Made by a program: the position numbers and the translations under genes. A model generated the notes under the pieces. The model was not told where the DNA came from. It worked only from the letters and a program-made list of their open reading frames with translations, and made no database searches. DNA of 35,989 nucleotides from JBEKYD01 sp049509915 (GTDB lineage Bacteria > Acidobacteriota > Terriglobia > Bryobacterales > Bryobacteraceae). This document shows, one piece after another, positions 27,732-35,458 of this stretch; within the stretch, counting starts at the first letter, position 1, and each line of letters opens with the position of its first letter. The DNA is taken from the NCBI GenBank assembly GCA_049509915.1, contig JBEKZL010000079.1, forward strand, positions 1-35,989. Direction: 5' to 3'.

Positions 27732-27757
27732 TCCGGAATCGTTCATACTGAGTCTGA

Positions 27758-28083
27758 ACGGGCAGGAACCATATCCGCGCCAGCAAAGTCGTTTCCGTGT
27801 CCATGCCTCCCAACCAGCTCAAACAGGTTGAGCGCATGGCGAAAAAGGAGAATCGCACGATGAGCGAAACCGTTAGGGAGGCACTCCGCCGGTACCAACA
27901 GCAGCAGGAGCAGCCCAGCAGGAGCAGCCGGTAAGTACCGACTTGATCGACGCACCGCGAGCCGTGCAAGAGGATGCCAAACGAGCAGGTTTGGCCAAAC
28001 TGTCCCAGCGCGAAATCGACGGCGAGATTGCAGCTTCTCGCCGGGAGCACCGCCAGAGGAAGACGAAACAACCCGTCGAATGA
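27758..28083 (+). pseudogene. Ribbon-helix-helix antitoxin, broken by a 14-bp tandem duplication
   Basis: From about 27773 the frame reads RASKVVSVSMPPNQLKQVER and then MAKKENRTMSETVREALRRY, a ribbon-helix-helix DNA-binding domain. It then runs into QQQQEQ and stops at 27932-27934. The next frame continues with VSTDLIDAPRAVQEDAKRAG, then REIDGEIAASRREHRQ, and ends at 28081-28083, overlapping the toxin ATG (ATGA). A perfect 14-bp tandem repeat (27902-27915, 27916-27929) sits at the break. Removing one copy joins both frames exactly, giving a protein of ~90-100 residues. The expected start position holds ATC (27773), with AGGA before it; ATG 27803 is the next candidate. Confidence 0.8.
27902..27929 (+). 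repeat. 14-bp perfect tandem duplication
   Basis: CAGCAGGAGCAGCC occurs twice head to tail inside the antitoxin gene. Its length is not a multiple of three, so each copy gained or lost shifts the frame. Confidence 0.95.
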
Positions 28084-28430
28084 CGCGGCCGCGTATCGTA
28101 CTCGATACCAACGTGCTCATCTCAACGGCTCTCCAGCCGCGCGGCCTGCCGGCACAGGTGCTCGAATTGATTGCGTACGACGCCATTGAGTTATGCGCGT
28201 CTTCAGAGATTCTCGCCGAGTACCGAGAGGTTTTCGGCCGTCCGAAGTTCGCTGGGCTTGATCCAAAGCGTGTCGACCGTCTGCTCACGCTGGTTACGGA
28301 GGCCGCCACCATGGTTGCCCCGTCCAATCGCCTGGCCGAATCCGCTGACGAGTCGGACAACCGCTTTTACGAGTGTGCCGACGCCGGGCAAGCCGACTTT
28401 ATCGTGGCTACCCGCAGGGGACCGGGGTAA
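28080..28430 (+). CDS. PIN-domain toxin, C-terminally truncated
   Basis: The protein (116 aa) begins RIVLDTNVLISTALQP, with the first catalytic Asp of the PIN ribonuclease fold. SSEILAEYREVFGRPKFAGL has the second acidic site, and ESDNRFYECADAGQADFIV carries the third and fourth. After DFIV the frame reads ATRRGPG and stops, where family members usually continue ~20 residues (a GNxxHFP strand, then the C-terminal helix). The active site is nearly complete but the fold's end is missing, so activity is doubtful. Its ATG overlaps the antitoxin stop. Because the antitoxin is also broken, the module is probably inert. Confidence 0.75.
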   Translation: MTRPRIVLDTNVLISTALQPRGLPAQVLELIAYDAIELCASSEILAEYREVFGRPKFAGLDPKRVDRLLTLVTEAATMVAPSNRLAESADESDNRFYECADAGQADFIVATRRGPG

Positions 28431-28492
28431 GCCAACCGGGCTTCGCGTTCGCTGACGCGGACGCCGTACGCGTAGTCTGCAGCGTTCCGGAA

Positions 28493-28508
28493 GGGGGGAC
28501 TTCCCCCC
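28493..28508. repeat. GC hairpin upstream of the permease gene
   Basis: GGGGGG, ACTT, CCCCCC with partly complementary flanks (CCGG either side). It lies in the 150-base gap between the toxin and the permease and may terminate the toxin-antitoxin transcript. Confidence 0.5.
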
Positions 28509-28582
28509 GGAGCGTCGCGGCCGGTTGACGCTCCACGCCGCGCTGCGCTAAGCTTCCCGCAAGCCCTTTCCAAAATATTCCC

Positions 28583-30073
28583 ATGAGCGCGCCTGCCCAG
28601 CCACCCTCCGCCACCCCCGTGTCCGACGCCGGATTTGTCCGCGGTCTGAACCTGTTCGACTCCACCATGATCGTGATCGGCACCATGATCGGCTCCGGCA
28701 TCTTTATCGTCTCCGCCGACATGAGCCGCCTCATCGGCAGCCCCGGCTGGATGCTGATGGCCTGGGTGCTCACCGGCATTCTCACCATCACCGCCGCGCT
28801 TTCCTACGGCGAACTGGCGGCTATGATGCCCCACGCCGGCGGCATGTACCTCTACCTGCGCGAGGCCTATTCCCCGCTCTGGGGTTTCTTGTACGGTTGG
28901 ACGCTTTTCGCCGTAGTCCAGGCCGGCACCATCGCCGCCGTGTGCGTGGCGTTCGCCCGTTTTTTCTCCATCCTGTGCCCGTGGGTTTCCGAAACCCGCT
29001 ATTGGGTGGCGCCCATCCACATTTCCTCCGGCTATGCCGTGTCGCTTTCGACCGCCCAACTGGTGGCGATCGGGGTGATCGTGCTCCTCACCTGGACCAA
29101 CTCGCGCGGCCTCCAGTACGGCAAGATCGTCCAGAACCTGTTCACCTCCGCCAAAACCGTAGCCCTGATCGGACTCATTCTGGCCGGCGTCCTGCTCGGC
29201 TGGAACCACGCGGCCGTGCAGGTCAACTTTCACGATATGTTTCGCCTGGGGCCGTTCGATCCCTCCCTGGGCGTGCCCGCGGCCAGCCTGTTCGGACTGG
29301 TAGTGGCGATCTCGGTGGCCCAATCCGGCTCCTTGTTTTCGGCCGATTCCTGGCACGATATCACCCTCATTGCCGGCGAAGTGCGCAACCCCAAACGCAA
29401 TGTTCCGATGGCCCTCGCCCTGGGTTGTTCGACGGTGATCGCCCTCTATCTGCTGGCCAATATCGCCTACCTGGCCGTGCTGCCCCTGCCCGCCATCCAG
29501 CACGCCCCCGCCGACCGCGTCGCCACTGCCATGTTGGAACATATCTTTCCCGGCTACGGCCCCGTGCTCATGGCCGTGGCCATCATGATTTCCACCTTCG
29601 GCTGCGCCAACAGCCTGATCCTGTCCGGCCCCCGCGGCTACTATGCCATGGCTCGCGACGGCCTGTTCTTCCGCCGCGCCGCCGAGCTGAACAAAGCTCA
29701 CGTTCCCGCCTGGTCGCTCGCCGTTCAGGGCGTCTGGGCCTCGCTGCTGGTCTTGCCCCGCACCTACGACCCCGCCACCCACGCTTACGGCAACCTCTAC
29801 AGCAACCTGCTCGATTACGTCATCTCCGCCGCCCTGATTTTCTATATCCTCACTATCGTCGCGGTGGTCCGCCTCCGCTTCACCCGCCGCGACGCCGCCC
29901 GCCCCTACAAGACTTGGGGATACCCCGTCACCCCCGCCGTCTACATCCTCCTCGGCTCGGTGGTCCTCGTCCTGCTCTTCGCCTACCGCCCCGCCACCAC
30001 ATGGCCCGGCCTGATCATCATCCTCACCGGTGTCGTCATTTACGCCGGCCTTCGTCTTCGCAAGACGAGCTAA
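28583..30073 (+). CDS. APC-family amino acid permease
   Basis: The 496-residue protein has about 12 membrane helices. The first helix carries VIGTMIGSGIFIVS, the broken-helix GSGIF motif that binds the amino-acid backbone in the APC superfamily. LSYGELAAMMPHAGGMYLYL is the helix-2/3 signature. The length and the helix-1 motif fit LAT/AdiC-like transporters; substrate and direction (symport or exchange) cannot be told. The gene is followed closely by two small genes on the same strand, which may be cotranscribed. Confidence 0.93.
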   Translation: MSAPAQPPSATPVSDAGFVRGLNLFDSTMIVIGTMIGSGIFIVSADMSRLIGSPGWMLMAWVLTGILTITAALSYGELAAMMPHAGGMYLYLREAYSPLWGFLYGWTLFAVVQAGTIAAVCVAFARFFSILCPWVSETRYWVAPIHISSGYAVSLSTAQLVAIGVIVLLTWTNSRGLQYGKIVQNLFTSAKTVALIGLILAGVLLGWNHAAVQVNFHDMFRLGPFDPSLGVPAASLFGLVVAISVAQSGSLFSADSWHDITLIAGEVRNPKRNVPMALALGCSTVIALYLLANIAYLAVLPLPAIQHAPADRVATAMLEHIFPGYGPVLMAVAIMISTFGCANSLILSGPRGYYAMARDGLFFRRAAELNKAHVPAWSLAVQGVWASLLVLPRTYDPATHAYGNLYSNLLDYVISAALIFYILTIVAVVRLRFTRRDAARPYKTWGYPVTPAVYILLGSVVLVLLFAYRPATTWPGLIIILTGVVIYAGLRLRKTS

Positions 30074-30123
30074 CTGGCACGGTTTTGCGTTATGCTCGGA
30101 TGGAATCGGGCAACGAGGCGACG

Positions 30124-30399
30124 ATGACTTACCTGCTCTGCCGCAACCATGTGGCGGACTTTTCGCGGTGGAAGGCTGTTTTCTCCTCCCACCAGGCGGC
30201 GCACCGGGACGCGGGACTTCAGCTCGTCAGTATCTGGCGCAGCCTTGAGGATCCCAACACCATATTCTTCCTGTTCGAGGTCGCCAGCCCGGAAAAAGCG
30301 CGGGCGTTCATCGCCGACCCCGAGGCCGCCAAAGCGGGAGCAAGTTCGGGGGTGATCGACGGAGAGTACCATTTCATTGAAGATGCAGGGGGGTATTGA
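30124..30399 (+). CDS. Small dimeric alpha-beta barrel-like protein
   Basis: The 91-residue protein, MTYLLCRNHVADFSRWKAVF ... GVIDGEYHFIEDAGGY, has the strand-helix-strand pattern of ferredoxin-like dimeric alpha-beta barrel proteins. VADFSRWKAVFSSH and EVASPEKARAFIADPEA are its helices. Members of this fold are often monooxygenase-like or simple binding proteins; no catalytic residue can be named. It ends one codon into the next gene's start region, so the two are probably coupled. Confidence 0.65.
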   Translation: MTYLLCRNHVADFSRWKAVFSSHQAAHRDAGLQLVSIWRSLEDPNTIFFLFEVASPEKARAFIADPEAAKAGASSGVIDGEYHFIEDAGGY

Positions 30400-30401
30400 G
30401 A

Positions 30402-30719
30402 GTGGCCAACCGGTTCGGTACCGACATTCTGATTCAAGCGGAAGATCCAAAGCGCGCGGCACTATTCTACGCCGGACAGCTCGGGTTCGAAATCACCGGC
30501 GAAACGCCGGACATGATCAGCCTCCATGGCGGGCACATCAATTTATTCATCGAGCGCGGTCCGGCGCTGGGGCCGGTATTGGAAGTGACGGTGGACAGTG
30601 TGGAAGAGGCCAAGCTCCGGCTGGTAGAGAATGGTTGCACAATCGTCAAGGACGAGCCGGATTTTCCACGATGCTACGTGAAAGATCCGTTCGGTTTGAT
30701 TTACAACCTGACAGGCTGA
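30402..30719 (+). CDS. VOC-family (glyoxalase/bleomycin-resistance-like) protein
   Basis: A single vicinal-oxygen-chelate module pair: FGTDILIQAEDPKRAALFYA starts the beta-alpha-beta unit, and PRCYVKDPFGLIYNL is the usual C-terminal strand (DPFGxxxxL). The metal-ligand pattern is not clear, so the reaction is unknown. GTG 30402 was chosen because the G-rich ribosome site (30387-30393) is eight bases before it. TTG 30396 is an alternative that overlaps the previous stop. It is adjacent to the small barrel protein. Confidence 0.8.
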   Translation: MANRFGTDILIQAEDPKRAALFYAGQLGFEITGETPDMISLHGGHINLFIERGPALGPVLEVTVDSVEEAKLRLVENGCTIVKDEPDFPRCYVKDPFGLIYNLTG

Positions 30720-30747
30720 AGCGCGCGCCGGCGTCGGGCGTCCGATT

Positions 30748-31251
30748 CTACCGGGGGCTTTCATCCGCCTGATACACCCTCTCCGGGGCGCGTACGATGC
30801 GCGACAGCTCCCCTGGGTCCAGCCAGTTCCAGTGGCAGCGCTCGCAATCGTCGATCACTACGTTGCCCGGGCCGGCGTAGTAGTGAGTGTCCATGCGGCC
30901 GTGGCACCGCGGGCAAACGAGCTGGCGCCGCAGCTCGCTTTCCGGTGGACGCCGGCAGACCGGCGCCGAATTATCGCGGCGCGCCCGCAGATCCTCCAGA
31001 AGCGGTACGAACGCATCCATGGATATCAACATGCCGCGGCAATGCTGGCAATAATAAATGCGATGCCCGTCGAGCGCCGCGTGGGCAAGCGGCACGTTGC
31101 ACAACGGGCAGGCGAACTCGCTGGCCCCGCTCAGCACCCGCACGCCTTCCGCGGTCTTCTCCGGATAAACCGTGCCGGCGCAGTATTCGCAGGTAAAAAA
31201 GTCGTCGCCGTCGCGTAGGGCGAGAGGCGCGCCGCAGTTGGGGCATTTCAT
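30748..31251 (-). CDS. Triple zinc-ribbon protein (TFIIB-type zinc finger-like)
   Basis: The 167-residue protein has three Cys4 ribbons: CPNCG/CEYC (3-25), CPLC/CQHC (about 49-72) and CPRC/CERC (about 114-138). The third, CPRCHGRMDTHYYAG with ERCHWNWLDPGEL, resembles the zf-TFIIB family seen in many bacteria without known function. It could bind nucleic acid or act in protein contacts. It is convergent with the VOC gene. It has a short upstream gap and then a dispersed repeat (31325-31372). Confidence 0.85.
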   Translation of the reverse strand: MKCPNCGAPLALRDGDDFFTCEYCAGTVYPEKTAEGVRVLSGASEFACPLCNVPLAHAALDGHRIYYCQHCRGMLISMDAFVPLLEDLRARRDNSAPVCRRPPESELRRQLVCPRCHGRMDTHYYAGPGNVVIDDCERCHWNWLDPGELSRIVRAPERVYQADESPR

Positions 31252-31324
31252 GGCAGCTTCCTGCCTTCATCTTGCCCGATCCGCGCGTTCCGGAAAACGT
31301 TGTCGAAAGGCAGTCTGGGGCGTA

Positions 31325-31372
31325 ACCGATCTGGGGAAATCAGTTCCGGCAACCGTTCCCTTGCGCTCGCGG
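31325..31372. repeat. Dispersed composite repeat, copy 2
   Basis: ACCGATCTGGG (31325-31335) followed 28 bases later by CCGTTCCCTTGCGCTCGCGG (31353-31372) repeats the order of 7700-7746 (spacing 27). The second block matches 33438-33457 at 16 of 20 positions. It lies in the gap before the acetate kinase gene. Confidence 0.7.
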
Positions 31373-31444
31373 CTCGGTAAACGATTGAAAACGCGCGGAG
31401 GATTACTACCCGATGCCCGGCGCTGTGTATCCTGGGAAGTAATC

Positions 31445-31510
31445 ATGAGCAGACAATCCGGTCCATTGTTTGGCGACGATGACGATTGCAAACGAAGGTG
31501 CCGCGCATGA
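31445..31510 (+). other. 21-codon ORF overlapping the ackA start
   Basis: The ATG at 31445 has GGGAAG six bases upstream. It encodes MSRQSGPLFGDDDDCKRRCR plus Ala and stops in a TGA that overlaps the ackA ATG (ATGA). It could be a leader peptide coupling translation to ackA, or chance. Confidence 0.35.
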
Positions 31511-32700
31511 AACCCGCCGACCCCTGCATTCTGACGATCAATGGCGGCTCGTCCAGCATCAAGTTCGCGCTGTACCAGACCGTTGACCCGCTGCGGCGGC
31601 AACTGCATGGAACGGTCGACCGTATCGGCATGTCCGGGACGGATCTGACCTTCTACGACGCGGATACGAACCAGCGGCACAGCCGCGCCCTCGCTGCCTC
31701 CGACCACAAATCCGCGGCGAATTCGCTGGTGGGCTGGCTCGAAGCGCAACCCGGTTTCGAATCGGTCCGGGCCGTGGGACACCGCGTAGTGCACGGCATG
31801 CAACATACCGCGCCCGAACTGGTCACCCCGGCACTCATGGATGAACTGAACCGCATGAGCCCCTACGATCCTCAGCATCTGCCCGCCGCCATCGAGCTGA
31901 TCGAGGCGTTCGGCCGCCATCATTCGAAACTGCCCCAGGTGGCCTGCTTCGACACCGCATTTCACTCGACCATGCCGCTGGTTGCCAAACTGCTTCCCAT
32001 TCCGCGCCGCTACTTTGCCAAGGGAGTGCAACGCTACGGTTTTCATGGCCTATCCTATGCTTATCTGATGGAAGAGCTGGCGCGCCTGGGCGATTCGGCG
32101 GCAACCTCCGGCCGCGTGGTCCTCGCTCATCTGGGCAACGGCGCCAGCATGGCGGCCGTGCGCGACGGCAAGAGCATCGACACCAGCATGAGCTTCACTC
32201 CCACGGCGGGATTGGTGATGAGCACGCGTTCCGGCGACCTCGATCCCGGCCTGGCGCCGTATCTGGCGCGCACCGAGCAGGTCGGCGCCAAACAATATTA
32301 CGAGATGGTCAACCACAACTCCGGCCTGCTCGGGGTTTCGGAAATCAGCTCCGACATGCGAGACCTGCTCGCCGCCGAGACCCGCGATGTTCGCGCCGCC
32401 GAAGCCGTGGCACTGTTCTGTTATCAGGCGAAAAAGTGTATTGGCGCCTTCGCCGCCGCGCTGGGTGGCCTGGACACGCTGGTGTTCGCCGGAGGCATCG
32501 GCGAAAACGCGCCCCCCGTCCGCGCGCGCATCTGCGATGAACTGGGCTTCCTCGGCATCGATCTGAGCCAATCCCGCAATGCCGAAACCGCGGCCGTGAT
32601 TTCCACCGACGCCAGCCGCGCCAGGGTTCGCGTCATTCGAACCGACGAAGACCTCATGATCGCGCGTTCGGTGACCCGCATTCTCGACGCCGGGATTTGA
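31507..32700 (+). CDS. ackA: Acetate kinase
   Basis: Reversibly converts acetate and ATP to acetyl phosphate. The length (397 aa) is typical. Residues match the known active-site positions: Asn12 in TINGGSSSIKF, Arg93 in GHRVVHG, Asp149 in CFDTAFH, His180 in RYGFHG, His208 in HLGNGAS and Arg241 in RSGDLDPG. FAGGIGENAP lies near the C-terminus. ATG 31507 is chosen over an upstream TTG because GAAGGTG precedes it and the family begins there. No phosphotransacetylase or phosphoketolase is next to it, so the source of acetyl phosphate is not visible. Propionate kinase activity cannot be excluded. Confidence 0.95.
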   Translation: MKPADPCILTINGGSSSIKFALYQTVDPLRRQLHGTVDRIGMSGTDLTFYDADTNQRHSRALAASDHKSAANSLVGWLEAQPGFESVRAVGHRVVHGMQHTAPELVTPALMDELNRMSPYDPQHLPAAIELIEAFGRHHSKLPQVACFDTAFHSTMPLVAKLLPIPRRYFAKGVQRYGFHGLSYAYLMEELARLGDSAATSGRVVLAHLGNGASMAAVRDGKSIDTSMSFTPTAGLVMSTRSGDLDPGLAPYLARTEQVGAKQYYEMVNHNSGLLGVSEISSDMRDLLAAETRDVRAAEAVALFCYQAKKCIGAFAAALGGLDTLVFAGGIGENAPPVRARICDELGFLGIDLSQSRNAETAAVISTDASRARVRVIRTDEDLMIARSVTRILDAGI

Positions 32701-32726
32701 GCCGGCCGCAAACCGGGGAGCGCGAT

Positions 32727-33377
32727 CTACTTCACCGCCAGCCAAGCGACGAACAGGCCGTCGGGAGTCACGTCTTCCCAATACGAAACCGGACGGCTGG
32801 ACGCCTGGCGGCAATGCCGCCGCAGCAGGCGTTGCAGCTCCCCGGGGCGAAACCAGCGTTCCCACTCCGGCGTTTGGAGGCGCCCCCAATGCGCGGCGTT
32901 CTTGTCGATGATCGCGATCCGCCCGCCGGGTTTCACCACCCGGCAGATCTCCGCCACGGCCCGCTCGATTTCCACCGCGTGTTCGAGCGATTCGGTAGCG
33001 AAGGCCGCGTCGAAAAAGGCGTCGTCGAACGGCAGTTCGGTCATGGATCCGGCGCGCGTGTGGATTCCGGCCGGCACGTAGCGCAGCATCTCCTCGGACA
33101 GATCCAGGCCCCAGAACTCGGCCTCCGGCTCCAGTTCGCGCAGCACGCGCGCGAAGCGGCCCTTGCCGCATCCCACGTCCAGCACCCGCTTCCCCGCCAG
33201 GGGAGCCAGGTGCTGGTGGATCAGCTTGACGTGGTAGATACGCGGATCGATGGTGGAGGGGAAGTTTTCTTCGTCGGTGGAGGCTTCGTCGAAGGAAGCG
33301 CGAATACGGTCCCGCAGCTCACCGGTAAGCGCCGGCGGCGCTTGCCGCTTGCGTCGGAATAGACGGCTCCAGTCCAT
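32727..33377 (-). CDS. Class I SAM-dependent methyltransferase
   Basis: The protein has 216 residues. Motif I VLDVGCGKGRFA is at 66-77, GLDLSEEMLRY gives the acidic residue that holds SAM ribose, and ICRVVKPGGRIAIIDKN is the post-III strand. The ~60 N-terminal residues are basic and then acidic. The fold is clear but the substrate is not. It looks like a UbiE/COQ5-type small-molecule enzyme. The gene lies downstream of the phosphofructokinase on the same strand, with a ~100-base gap that holds a dispersed repeat. Confidence 0.88.
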   Translation of the reverse strand: MDWSRLFRRKRQAPPALTGELRDRIRASFDEASTDEENFPSTIDPRIYHVKLIHQHLAPLAGKRVLDVGCGKGRFARVLRELEPEAEFWGLDLSEEMLRYVPAGIHTRAGSMTELPFDDAFFDAAFATESLEHAVEIERAVAEICRVVKPGGRIAIIDKNAAHWGRLQTPEWERWFRPGELQRLLRRHCRQASSRPVSYWEDVTPDGLFVAWLAVK

Positions 33378-33437
33378 CGGGGGCTTTCAGCGATGAGCCC
33401 TCAGCCAAAACAGCCGGCGATAAGTTCGGTTCGGCAA

Positions 33438-33457
33438 CCGCTCCCTAACGGTCGCGG
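33438..33457. repeat. Dispersed repeat, copy 3
   Basis: CCGCTCCCTAACGGTCGCGG matches 7727-7746 at 19 of 20 positions and has the same GGCAA before it as the 31 kb copy. It lies between two minus-strand genes. Confidence 0.8.
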
Positions 33458-33479
33458 CTCTGACCCGGACCATCGATCG

Positions 33480-34664
33480 CTAGCTTCTCGTCAGAAAGAT
33501 CGGCAAGCCCAGCTTGCGATCGTAGGTGGGCCGGTAGCGGTCGGTGTTGTACATGGTCGCTATCTCCACCCGGCGCGGCCCCAGCTTGGGGTCGGGGATG
33601 GCAACCAGCGCGTAGCGCCCTTCGTTGATGGCGGTCATCAGGCCGTGCTTGCCGTCTTCAATGGCGTCCATGGCCATGCCGGCAAAGGTCGAACCCACCA
33701 TGCGGTCGACGAAATCGGCGCTGCCGGAGCGGAGGTCGTAGGTCAAATCGCTGACGATGGTCTCGTCGCCGGTCTTGGTCTTGATCTCGTTGCTGAGGTC
33801 TTCGGCCACGCTCATCTTCTTGCGATGCCCGAAAGCGTCCGCCTCGCCGTATTCCTTCACCGTGTAGCCTTCCCACTCCGCGCCCTCCGACAAAATGCAG
33901 AGCGCGTAATTGCTGGGGTTGTTGCGTTTGTCGGTGACCAGCAGGTCGATCAGGTGCGGCAGGCTCACCTTATATTCCGGGATGCAGCAGCGCACGCTGG
34001 TGACGTAGGCGGTGTAGAGCGCGGTATAGCCGGCATCGCGTCCGAAGACGCGGAACAGGCCGATGCGCTCGTGCGAGCCGACCGTGGTGCGCTGGCGCTC
34101 GATGGCGTCCATGGCGCGGGTAATGGCGGTGGAAAAGCCGATGCAATACTCGGTATTCCGCACGTCGTTGTCCATGGTCTTCGGTACGGCCATGACCTGC
34201 ACGCCGCGGCGATCGAGCTCGGCCGCGTAGCTCAGCGTGTCGTCCCCGCCGATAGCCACCAGGTAGTCCAGTCCCAACACCTCGATGTTGGCAAGCACCG
34301 CCGGCGTCACGTCGAAAACCTTGGTGGTGACGCCCTTCTTGGTGGTTTCCTTGATCTCGAAAGTCTGCCCTTCCAGGACCGGGGGCAACTTCCCCATTTT
34401 GGACGGATTGGTGCGCGAACTGTGCAGATACGTGCCGCCGGTGCGGTCGATAGTGCGTGTGTTTTCCGTGTTGAGCGGTAAAATATATCGCCCGCGGCTG
34501 GTGGGATCCTGCAGATTGACGTGGGTCAGGCCCTCCCATCCGCGGCGGATTCCAACGACTTCGTACCCGATCGCGACCGACCGGTATACCACCGATTTGA
34601 TGACCGAATTCAGGCCGGGAACGTCGCCGCCGCCGGTAAGAATGCCAATACGCTTCGCAGGCAT
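33480..34664 (-). CDS. pfkA: 6-phosphofructokinase, PPi-type signature
   Basis: Phosphorylates fructose 6-phosphate in glycolysis. The N-terminal loop ILTGGGDVPGLNS binds the phosphate donor. GGDDT (139-143) has Asp where ATP enzymes have Gly, and PKTMDND (161-167) has Lys where ATP enzymes have Gly. Both are the known marks of pyrophosphate-dependent enzymes. MNTER-like substrate residues are replaced by SHERIG. The protein is 394 residues, longer than E. coli PfkA (320), with an insertion near 100-120. The ATG has AGAGGA six bases upstream and a TATAAT box at 34714-34719. Confidence 0.92.
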   Translation of the reverse strand: MPAKRIGILTGGGDVPGLNSVIKSVVYRSVAIGYEVVGIRRGWEGLTHVNLQDPTSRGRYILPLNTENTRTIDRTGGTYLHSSRTNPSKMGKLPPVLEGQTFEIKETTKKGVTTKVFDVTPAVLANIEVLGLDYLVAIGGDDTLSYAAELDRRGVQVMAVPKTMDNDVRNTEYCIGFSTAITRAMDAIERQRTTVGSHERIGLFRVFGRDAGYTALYTAYVTSVRCCIPEYKVSLPHLIDLLVTDKRNNPSNYALCILSEGAEWEGYTVKEYGEADAFGHRKKMSVAEDLSNEIKTKTGDETIVSDLTYDLRSGSADFVDRMVGSTFAGMAMDAIEDGKHGLMTAINEGRYALVAIPDPKLGPRRVEIATMYNTDRYRPTYDRKLGLPIFLTRS

Positions 34665-34713
34665 GAGTGCTCCTCTAAATTAGGGAAAGTGGTCTTTCTG
34701 TCTGAAACATCTC

Positions 34714-34719
34714 ATTATA
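34714..34719 (-). promoter_or_regulatory. -10 box of the phosphofructokinase promoter
   Basis: A perfect TATAAT on the minus strand, about 50 bases before the start codon. No good -35 hexamer is found at 16-18 bp, so an activator may be needed. Confidence 0.45.
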
Positions 34720-34789
34720 TTTGATGGCGCGAGGCTTGATGCTGCTTCTGCCGTGGAATTTTCGTCCCGGAGACGGACGGCGCGGCCGT

Positions 34790-35203
34790 TCACGGAAGCA
34801 GGCGCAGCTTCTTCCCATGGGCTAGACGAAGTACGCCAAAGTCGCGCCGGTCCAGGGTGAACATGGTTTCAATCCCTTCACGGTTTGCGAGGTGCGCCAA
34901 CGACGCGTCGGCAAGCTGTATTCCCAGGCTCTCATACTTGGCGAGGATCGCGGTAACGCCGGGAAGATCCGTCTCGCCCAGGGGAACAAGCTCAAACGGT
35001 TGGCGATGGAAGGAAGATAGAAGTTTCCGGATCGCCCGAGGGTATGCGCGCAACAGCCATACCGCCTCGGTAATCACAGGCCAACAAGTCAGCAAAGGCC
35101 CCCTGATGTGGTGAAGTTGCCCGACACACGCTTCATGGTGTTCGTCGGATTCGAGCAGTATGGCCACGATCGGGCCGGTATCGACCAGCACCGGGCCGGT
35201 CAA
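34790..35203 (-). CDS. PIN-domain toxin (VapC-like)
   Basis: The 137-residue protein has all expected acidic sites: VLVDTGPIVAIL (first Asp), VITEAVWLLR (Glu), LGIQLADASLAHLAN (Asp) and FTLDRRDFGVL (Asp). This gives a complete PIN ribonuclease that in this family cleaves RNA when its antitoxin is lost. The ATG overlaps the antitoxin stop (ATGA at 35200-35203), so the two are cotranslated. Unlike the other two PIN loci in this window, this one looks intact. Confidence 0.9.
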   Translation of the reverse strand: MTGPVLVDTGPIVAILLESDEHHEACVGQLHHIRGPLLTCWPVITEAVWLLRAYPRAIRKLLSSFHRQPFELVPLGETDLPGVTAILAKYESLGIQLADASLAHLANREGIETMFTLDRRDFGVLRLAHGKKLRLLP

Positions 35204-35451
35204 GAGCCACCGAATCCGTCAAAGTACTTTGGGTTCGTGCTAAGGTCCCGGATGGTTGCCTTCACCGCCCCGATCAATCCAGCGTTTTTCGCATGTTCGT
35301 ACGCGGTAAGCGAACCCTCCTCGGCCGCGAGTTGCGACTCCACCGCGCCGCGAACCAAGTCGGACTCGCGCGTTCCACCGCGCCGGGCCGCAGCCTTAAG
35401 CCGCCGACGCATCTCAGGGGAAAACCGCACGGTAATGCGCTGGTCTTTCAT
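35200..35451 (-). CDS. Ribbon-helix-helix antitoxin of the PIN pair
   Basis: The 83-residue protein begins MKDQRITVRFSPEMRRRLKA and continues ARRGGTRESDLVRGAVESQL, the strand and two helices of an RHH DNA-binding domain. The C-terminal ~40 residues (AGLIGAVKATIRDLSTNPKY) should wrap the toxin. It lies upstream of the toxin gene with a four-base overlap. Two direct repeats of TGTCCGAC upstream (35459-35487) are the likely autoregulatory sites. No ribosome site is visible; the start is close to a TAAAAT box, so it may be nearly leaderless. Confidence 0.9.
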   Translation of the reverse strand: MKDQRITVRFSPEMRRRLKAAARRGGTRESDLVRGAVESQLAAEEGSLTAYEHAKNAGLIGAVKATIRDLSTNPKYFDGFGGS

Positions 35452-35458
35452 ATATACG

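Noticed and set aside
28367..29782. 471-residue open frame antisense to the permease gene
   Set aside because: Gly/His/Asp-rich composition typical of antisense translation of GC-rich genes; the plus strand encodes a clear transporter.
30396..30398. TTG start for the VOC gene
   Set aside because: It would leave only two bases after the G-rich ribosome site; GTG 30402 has normal spacing.
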